Translations under genes and position numbers: made by a program
In this document: positions 6,477 through 15,400 of the stretch, piece after piece
Numbering within the stretch: position 1 is the stretch's first letter
How the letters are laid out: each line of letters begins with the position of its first letter
Assembly: GCA_002491905.1 (NCBI GenBank)
Contig: DKWV01000055.1
Span: 1 to 16,723, forward strand
Direction: 5' to 3'
DNA from: Lachnospiraceae bacterium UBA7143
GTDB lineage: Bacteria; Bacillota; Clostridia; Lachnospirales; Lachnospiraceae
Length of the DNA: 16,723 bases
The notes under the pieces: model-generated
The model's database searches: none
Seen by the model: the letters and a program-made list of their open reading frames with translations, nothing else
Told to the model about the DNA's origin: nothing

Positions 6477-9400
6477 TCAGTCTTCTTTATCTTTTCTTCT
6501 ACGATACAGGATAAAGATCATTGCCAAAAAAACTGCAGCAGCCAGTATCAGCCAGATAAAGCAGCATATTCCCAGGAAGGTCGGGCAGATATGGCAGAGT
6601 CCGCACCGTCCTGTTCCCGCGTCTGACAGCCGATAGGCGATGGCATAGGTGGAAAAGCGTTCCGTTTCAATGGTGATTGTTTCCTCCGCATCGTCCAGAT
6701 CCGCAAGCAGGGTGAAATCTCCCTCGTGAGCCCGCAAGATATAAAAGTCTGCAGCGAGTTCCCGGAGCTCCTCCGGTACGTCTATCACGATCTCCACGGG
6801 TTCGTCAGTTTCGTGGACCGCACTCCACTCTCCCTGTCCCTGTCTCAGGTACATGGAAATATCCACATACATACCCACCGCCAGGCCGGGCGTTTCTTCC
6901 TGTGCAGTCTCAATCCCCTGCCCGATCAGATCCTTGTCCTGACTGTCCACCCGATCGTCGATCCGCTCCACGTCGATGCGGATCTCTATCGTCTCTCCTT
7001 CAGACACACGGCTGATATGCTCCCGCGTCAGCACCGCGTTCGCCACCGCAACGGCATCCGCCGCCTGTGCCCTACACAAAGTCTTATCCTTGTTGTTGAC
7101 GGTCACGATGACCGCTCCCTGATTCACGGGGATCGTCAGGGACTCTACAGTCTTGCCGACCGCGTAAGGATGGTCCTCCGCCAGACTTCCGCCCGTACCC
7201 TGTTCCGTGCTGCCGGATGCGCCGTCAGCAGAATCTTCGGGCACGATCCGGCCATCTTCCACGCTATGCCCCGGCGTTGTACCACCACCCGGTTTTATGT
7301 CGTCGCTCGGTTTTGTTTCTCTGTCAGGCTTTGTGTCTTCGCTCGGTTTTGTTTCTCTGTCAGGCTTTGTGTCTTCGCTCTGTTTTGTGTCCCTGTCAGG
7401 CTTTGTGTCCTCGCCTGGTGTCGTTGCCTCTTCCGGCTTTGTGTCGTCGTCCGGTTTTGTGTCGCCATCCGGTTTTGTGTCGCCATTCGGATTTGTATCA
7501 CCGCCCGGCTGCGTCCCTTCGTCCGGTTTCGTGTCGTTATCCGGCTTCGTACCTCCATTATCACTGTCATCCTTCTTCGGCGGACCGTACTTTTTGACTG
7601 TCTTCACCACTATTTTAGACGAAAAAGCTGTGTCTGTCGATACATATCGCAGTTCATAATCGCCCGGCTCCAGATCCGAGATCTCCTCGCCGGTAATAGT
7701 GATCCACTCCGTACTGCCCTTTCTGCGGTATTGCATGGTCGTATCTGTTTTCATCAGACTGCCGTCGTTTGCACCCTCCGCGCTCTCATGCTTCGGCTGC
7801 ACCTTCGCAGGACCCGCAGGACGTTTCGGCACTGTCAGAGGCAGCGCATCGCTGTCTCCGGTATTTGTACCATCCCCCCTGCGGACAATGCTGATCTTCT
7901 TTCCAAACCAACTCTCATCGATCGGCACCGTACCCTCCGCCGATGCAGTGACCTCTTTCCCCTCGATCAGATAGACCTTACCCGGTTCCATTTGCGTCAA
8001 TGTCTCATTTCTGTAGGAAATGCCTACAGTCAGGGGCACATCCGTCTTCGGAAGCCATTTTGCAAAAAGGGTCACATCATCCGTCAGCAGGTCCGCTTCC
8101 GGCTCCTCCGCAAAATGCCACTTATTCTCATATGCCGCCTCACGGTACCAGCCGCAAAAACCATTATCTCCCTCTTTCTTTGGTTCGACAGGTTTTTTGA
8201 CGGCCTCCTGCCATGACAAACCTTTTATGGGCTTTACCTTGCTGCCTCCCTGCGAGTCAAAGGTCACCGTCAGGCTTCTGCCTTCCTTAATCGTCACAGC
8301 GGCCTCCTCCCCGCGCGGCGCTGTCTGTGTCGCCGCTACACGCGCCCAGAGTTTACCGGACCCAGCGTCAGTAACTGTCCCCGTGGCCTTTTCCCAAGTC
8401 TTCTTTCCGTCCCTGCTGATCTCCATGACGGCTGTCACGCCCGTGACCTGTCCGTCTTTCTTCCCTTTGATCGTCTCATCGCTCTTTTCAAGAGTCGGCG
8501 CAGCCGGGCGGGCCGCCAGCGCAAAGTTCTGCGGATCGCTGTCCTTCGTATTTTTGCCGTCCCCCTTCTTGATCAGAGAAATTTCCCTGCCAAACCAGCC
8601 ATTATCTATGCCGATCTCACCATTCTCATCCGCCTTGCGGGAGACCGTCTTTCCGCCCGACAGGCGGATCAGATAGGTCTCGCCCGGTCTCAATCCTGTC
8701 AGCTTTTCCGCAGGATAATCCAGCGCCGCCTCCGGCGTCTGCTCCTTTCCTTTGATCTTCACCGTTACAGACTTACTCTCGCTGTTCCCGGCGTTGTCCA
8801 CAGCGGATATCTCCGCCTCCACCGTACCGGTCAGACCAGTTAACGCAATGTGGAAACCGTACTCCGTTTTCAGGGCACCGCCAAATCCGCCGTCCTCTGT
8901 ATTCTCATTGCCGCTGCCAATGCGCCACTTCACTTCTTTGATACCGGAGGCCGCCATGCTGCCGTCCTGCACTTTTACGAAAAGTTCCGGCGCGGTCTGG
9001 TAATAATCCGCAGAAAGCGTTTCTCCTTCCGGCTTTACGCCAGCCTGCTCTTCTGTGGGCAGGCGGTCGGCCGTCACGGTGATCACAGGCTTTGATTCCT
9101 CCACAATCACACCGATGCCGTTCGCATAGGCAGTTACAGGCTCCGACACGTTTCCCGCGATATCCGTTGCTCTGATGTCTCCAATCACGCCCTTATAATC
9201 CGGATCGACGACGATGACCGCCGTATACAGCGCTCCTGCATCCGTCGTTGTTTTTTCTATTTTTGCTTCCTTTGTGACCGGCTCTGCACTCTGCATACTG
9301 CCGGGCGTCAAGGTATAAGTCACCTTTGCAAGCCCGCTGCCCTGTTCTGTTACCGGAATATGAATCAGCAGTTTATCCCTGCGGATAAGCCAATCCCACA

Positions 9401-12400
9401 AAGTTGCATAGCCCTCATTATAAGTAATGTCTCCTGACACCGGCTTCACGGTATCCAGTTTCACCCGAATCGGCGTTGTCTCCCCGGATAACCCGGCTGC
9501 ATCCATTACCTGAAAAACATAAGTATGCTCTCCTTCCTGCACTTCCCCAAACGTCCACTCATGCGCCGTATCATCCTTTATCCCGCTTCCTATGGGGAAA
9601 CCGCTCAGTTCCCTCCATTCTTCTCCGTCCACGGAAACAAAAAGCTGCTTCACGCCCTGATTGTCGGAATAGGTCAGGTTAATATCCGGTCTTTCCGTAT
9701 ACCAGCCGCTCTCCCTGCTCTCCGCCGACAATTCGGCTGCAATCTGCGGCGCGGCGATATCCACATAGCGGGCATAGTATGTCTTTGCATCTATCTCGTT
9801 CTCATCGATAACAGTCTGCACATCTCCTGTATCATCCGCCGTCAGATACCAGCCTTCAAACCGATAGCCTTCCAATTCCGGCACGGGTAAGGTCAGCCCC
9901 TCGCCAAATGTATAGGTACGATAAATTTCTTCCGCCTGATAAGCGCTGCCGTCCGGGTTTGTCAGATGATATGTCACATCATAGGAATCCGCCGTCCACT
10001 TAGCATAAAGTGTGGTATCCTCATAAATCTGGCTGTTAAAGTCAAAGGCGTTTAAGCACTTCTCGTCCGTATACCAGCCGCCAAAGACCAGCCCTCTCTT
10101 CTCAGGATCTGCGGGCTTTTGTACCTTACACTCGGCTGCGTCGCCCGCTGCGCTGCCCGCACCGTCACCTGAATCGCCTGCTGCCCGGGACGTCCACACG
10201 AGCTGAGGCTCCACCTCGCTGCCTCCCCTGCTGTCAAAGACCGCCTGATGTACATATCGTGTCTGCACTGCCGCCGCTCCGTCCGATTTGTCCGCATTGG
10301 TACGGCTGTAAAAATGATAGGTCCCCGGCTCCGTGACAGGATACCCTGCCGACAGGGCGCCGCTTCCCGCACTGTTTTTCAGCGCCGTTTCCGCTTCCTG
10401 ACCGTCCTTTTTCACCGACAGCGCGCCGCCGCTTACACCGAAGCTTCCCGTCTGCGCATTCAGGGTAAATCCCGTCCTTTTTTCCGCACTCACGGCAGGG
10501 CCTGTCACGGTAAGCGCGGCCTTTGTCTTGTCGATCTTTACCGCTTCTTCCGAAAAACCTTCCGTCACATTTCCCGCCGCATCCGTCACCTGATAGTACA
10601 GATACCAGGTTCCGTCTCCTGTCTGTGTATTCGCATACGATCCTGTCTGTATCTGCGAGGCCGTCAGCGCATTCAGTCCGGATGTCGGCTTTGTTTTCGT
10701 GTTTACCCACCGATACTTAACTGACAAAACGCCGCCGGGCGTACCGCTCCCGCTCTCCGCAGACTGCGGATCGGAGAATGTCAGCGTCGCCGGCACAGCC
10801 GCCGTATACCAGCCACTCTCTTCGTTTTGATCGCCGCCCATGCTCACTGCAGCCGTCGGGCTTACCTTGTCGACCCTGATCGGCCCGACGAATCCCTCCG
10901 TCTTGTTACCTTCCCTGCCGATGCTGTCGTCTCCTGCCTGATCATAATATTTATAATAGACATACCAGACGCCGTCCTTCGTCACGTTCACACTGTTTGA
11001 CGTAAGCTGCGTCAGCCCGTCAGCAGGAATTTCGTCCTTTGTATCAACAATCTTATAATACTTTTTCCCCACGCCGCTCTGGCTGTTGTCACTCGCGGAA
11101 AAAGTGACTGTCTGCGCGCTCTTCTTCCAGTCCCCGGAAATCGATGAAGGCGTGACTGTTGGCGCGGTAGTATCAATCTTAGTCACCTGTACCGTGGCTG
11201 TGCTTTCTCCGCCGTAGTCAAGATCCCGCACTTTTACCGTATAGGTGCCGTTGCTTCTGGCCCAAATCTGTCCGCTACTCGCGTTACTTTTTGCGTTATT
11301 GCCATTCGGCAGGATCACCTCGTAATTTTTACCCGCATAGTCTGTCAGGCTCCACTGCAGGGTAGCCATATCGTTCGTCCATTTCGTGGGTGCTCCGGTC
11401 AGCGTGATCTTCGGTGTATGATTGTCCACCGTGCTCTGCGAAACCATCCGATAAGCGACAGATTTTTCCGTACAGCTATGGTTTAGCTGATCTGTCACCC
11501 TGATATGCAGATATTTCGTTACAGGCGTGGTTTCCGACGCCTGATAAGTCAGGCTTGTGCTGCCCCCTCCCGCACTGATACCGCTAAGCGTATTCCACCC
11601 GCTCGACGGTGTTGCCTGCGTATTGGTCCACGCATACTCCACCTTCTTTACGCCGGAATGCTCATCCCCGTATGTAACAGGCAGGGTCAGCTTCGTATAT
11701 ACTCCCGCTTTCGGCGATTCTACCGTACCGCTCTCCACAGGCAGCCCGACAGACGCCACAGGGTCTACACGGTCGATCTTCTCCACTGTCACGCTCTTGG
11801 TAATGGTCGTATCCCCAGCCGTCAGCAGGAAGGTATAGTAACCATTCTCCGTTACCGTAACATTTTTCGCGCCGGTACTTAAGGTCTGCCACGAAGAGCC
11901 CGCTATCCCCGCATTTCTGTATTTTAAGGTAACCGCGCCTTTCGCCTGCAGGGAAATTGTCCTGCTCGTCGCCCATTGGCTGTTATTAACCGATACAGTC
12001 AGCTCCGGTGCGGTACTGCCGGCTGCCGGACTGCTCTTGGTGCCAAAATCCAGCATAGCGTATTTATAGGTAGTCGCTCCCGTGGTGTCGTAAGCGCCCA
12101 TCACATGGAGATACCATTTGCCGTTGCTTGCGCCGCTGCCCGCTTCCTTGCGGATCGGGCAGGAAAACCCGCCCGCAGACTTCGCGGCCGTCAGTTCCTC
12201 CGCCGTCATATCTACCCAGCCGCTTACAGGCATAGTGTCAGAATCCGACCATGCGTACCGCATGGAAGTCGTCTTACTCTGATCCGGGGTGACGGTAATT
12301 TTGGCTGTCCCTACACCGTTTGCGATCCCTGCTGATGTTACGTTAAATACGGGAGCCGACGTATCTACGGACGCGCCCGTATTACCTGTTTTGCTGGCGG

Positions 12401-15400
12401 TTTGCTGTGCATTGGACGCCTCGCACATATCCTTGATACAATCCGAATTGGCAATGCCTGTTACCTGCAGACTTCCGGCCGCGTCGCCCTTAACCGTACC
12501 GGTAAAATACAGCACATTGGTGTTCACACCGCCCGTATATGTTGCCACGCCCCAGTTGGTATTGACCGAAACGCTGCCAATACTGGGACTGTTTGTCCCG
12601 TCCACGATCTCGTCAAAGATCAAAGATACGACAAACTTGTCTCCCGCCTTATAGATACCGCCCGCCATGGGGGCTACGGCCTCAAGCTGGGGCTCCTTCG
12701 TGTCTATGAGGCAGCGGTACTCGGTAATGCCCGTGATCTTAAATCCATTGTTGTCATTCCCGCACGCTGCAAAATTCATATATGCTTTCTCATTTTCACC
12801 GAACGGGATATACTGCTTGCCGCTTACCGTCTGCATCGTGACTTTTGCATTAACACCCTTTAGTCCCGTTGTCGTCGCATTTGCATTCGCATTAGACGGC
12901 ACTGTAAAACTGTTGGTATTATAAATGCCAAAGTATCCCGAGAATTTCTGGTTCGCCAGATCAAGCGGGCTGTTGCCATTTTTATCGGATACGGTCTGCT
13001 TGCCCGACGGCCCCCATGCAGAGCCCACCCATACATGTCCCAATCCATCATCAAGAGTTGATGTTGTCATCTCATAGCGGTATCCCCAGCCGTCACCGGC
13101 CGCCTTACTGCCATGAAAATATTCCTTCTGCCCGTTGGTGAGCGCAGGCATGCTCTGAGAAAACCGGGGAAGGTTAAACGGATCACTTTTGTGGCCGCCA
13201 AAATTCGTCCTTCCATTATATAAATTGATACCATTATTTTTACCGTTCGTCTCACCGCTGCCGCCGTCCACTATCTCATATTGGTGGCAGCTTCCCCTCT
13301 GATCCCACGATGCGGTATTCATTGCATTCGTGCCATCGGGATTATACAGCTTTCGGTCGATTGTGTAATTACTTCCCTTCCCCATCGTCCTGCTCGCGCT
13401 GGTCGTGCTTCCCAGCTTCCCGCCGCCCTTGACGTAGTAGATTTCCACCGAATAGGTACGGTCGGCATTGGTATAAGCGGTCGCGGGCTTTCCGCTGTAC
13501 GCCGCATTAACCCCCTGCTCGGAAATCGTGATAGTCTGAGAGGTCACCCCCGCCGCAAAGGTCAGTGTCTCCGCCCTATGAGTAAAGTGCGTGCCGCCCA
13601 CCGCGGAACCGTTGACCGTGCGGTAGTAGACCGTCTGCGTGCCCTCGCTTCCGCCGCTCCTTGTGACCGTAAAGGTATTATTATTGTTATTCTTAATCGT
13701 AAAGCTTCCATAAGCGGGCAGTCCAAGTCCGATGGTAATCTGGTCACTGTAATAAACAATGCTGGCAGCTCCCGTACCCGTTACTGCGTAAGCTCTGGCA
13801 TAATAGGTAACGCCCTTTTGCAGATTCTGTGCCGTCACGCTGACCCTGCCATTCGAAACGGTAACGGGCTGCGCGGTTTTTGCTTTACCGTTATAGAGCG
13901 TAAGGCTTGGATTGGTCATGATGCCCCAGACAAACCCCGTCTCGGTAATGGCTTCGGCTCCCGGCTCTTTTAATACTGCATTCAGCGCCTTCGTATTTTG
14001 ATCAAAGGTCGGGGCTGCAAACTCCAGAGGCATTGCAGCCACGGTAACAACCGCTGTGCAGGTTCCAACGTTTCCCGCTTTGTCCTTTACATTCACAGTA
14101 ATATTTTTAATGCCCGGCTTGGCTGCAAAGCTTTCTCCGACAATCTCTACCGTACATTCTTCCACCGGCTCATTGTCCGTGATGGTAAGCCGGTTTTGAA
14201 TCTCAGCCTTGATTTCTTCATCCGTTGTTCTCAGCATCACCTGAAAAGGCTTAGCGGCAACCACAGGCTTCTGAATATCCTTCCATGCCGCATACAAAGA
14301 AACACCCTCACTGACTGCCGTCAGTTTTGCGCCCGCCTGATAGATAGTTGCTGAACTTGCGCTGTTATACCTCCATCCTTCAAATTGATACCCGCTCCTG
14401 ACAGGCTTTTGAGAACTAAGCGTCACGTTGCTGCCTTTCCAAAAGCCCTGCAGCGCGGGAACTTTTGTCACGCCGCTTCCGTTCCCCTGATAACGGACTG
14501 CCAGCGGTCCTTGAAATCTGGTTGTAATCATGTTTCCCTCGCTGTCCTTTACCGTAATGGTCACCACGCCGGTAGCCTGATCCGCGGATACGCTGTAACT
14601 TGAGGGAGACACCGTGGTCACCACTCCTTTGATCGTCAGGGTAACCGTATAGTCCTGTGAGGAATTCGATCCCTGTTTCGTAATATCCTTTAGGGACGCG
14701 TCCACATGCGTATAGTTAAGCTCTTTCTTCGCATAGGTATAGGCATAGAGCGGCCCGCAGTTCTGCGCTCCTGAAAATCCGCAGAAATACCGGTATTCCT
14801 GCGGTATCCCGCTATTAGCGCCGACCTTGAATATGCCGCCTACCGTGCACCGGTCAAAATCCTCGCCCGGCGTAATTACATTGACATAGGCGACATGCGT
14901 AAACCGCATATCCGCGTAACGCTCATGACCCGCATATTCTACGGAATTATTTTCCTTCGTCGTAATCTCAAGCACTGCGCCGGAGCCGAGATTAGCTACG
15001 GCGTCATCATAGTCGTACACATCGTCCAAAAACGCATATGTCACGCCTGTATCAAACCGTTTGGTCTCCTGAAAAGTGGTATAGTAAAAGCCCGTTCCCT
15101 CGCCGCCAAGTTTTTCCAGCGGAATCGGTCCTGCCGTCAAATCGGGAGCCGCCGCCCTTGCCGCTTTCCTCACTCTTACAGGCGCGCTGCCCGTCGTTTC
15201 CACTCCCTCTATCTCATACATGGCGGGGGCGTACTTTTCCCGCTGTCCCGCCTCGTGGAACCCCTCGCGGATATCCGCCAAAATAGCGTTCAGCTTCTCA
15301 TCTTCCGCGTCTTCTTCCGTCAGTGCGGCTGTCACGTCCTCATAAGCCTCCATCATCGCCAGACGGGTATCCTTATCCATAGAAAGCACCGCTTCATACA

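Noticed and set aside
6585..6605. CGLCH in the tail of the giant protein, resembling a CxxCH heme-c site
   Set aside because: It is next to a membrane anchor, with no cytochrome fold or maturation genes seen; chance match within a Cys-rich tail.
7290..7560. CRISPR-like array from the regular short repeats
   Set aside because: The units are contiguous 18/36-bp coding repeats without unique spacers and keep the reading frame of the surface protein.
6726..8216. A 496-codon open frame on the plus strand within the giant gene
   Set aside because: The product is Arg/Cys/Phe/Leu-rich, mirrors the DTKP repeats in antisense and matches no family; it is a shadow of the giant gene.
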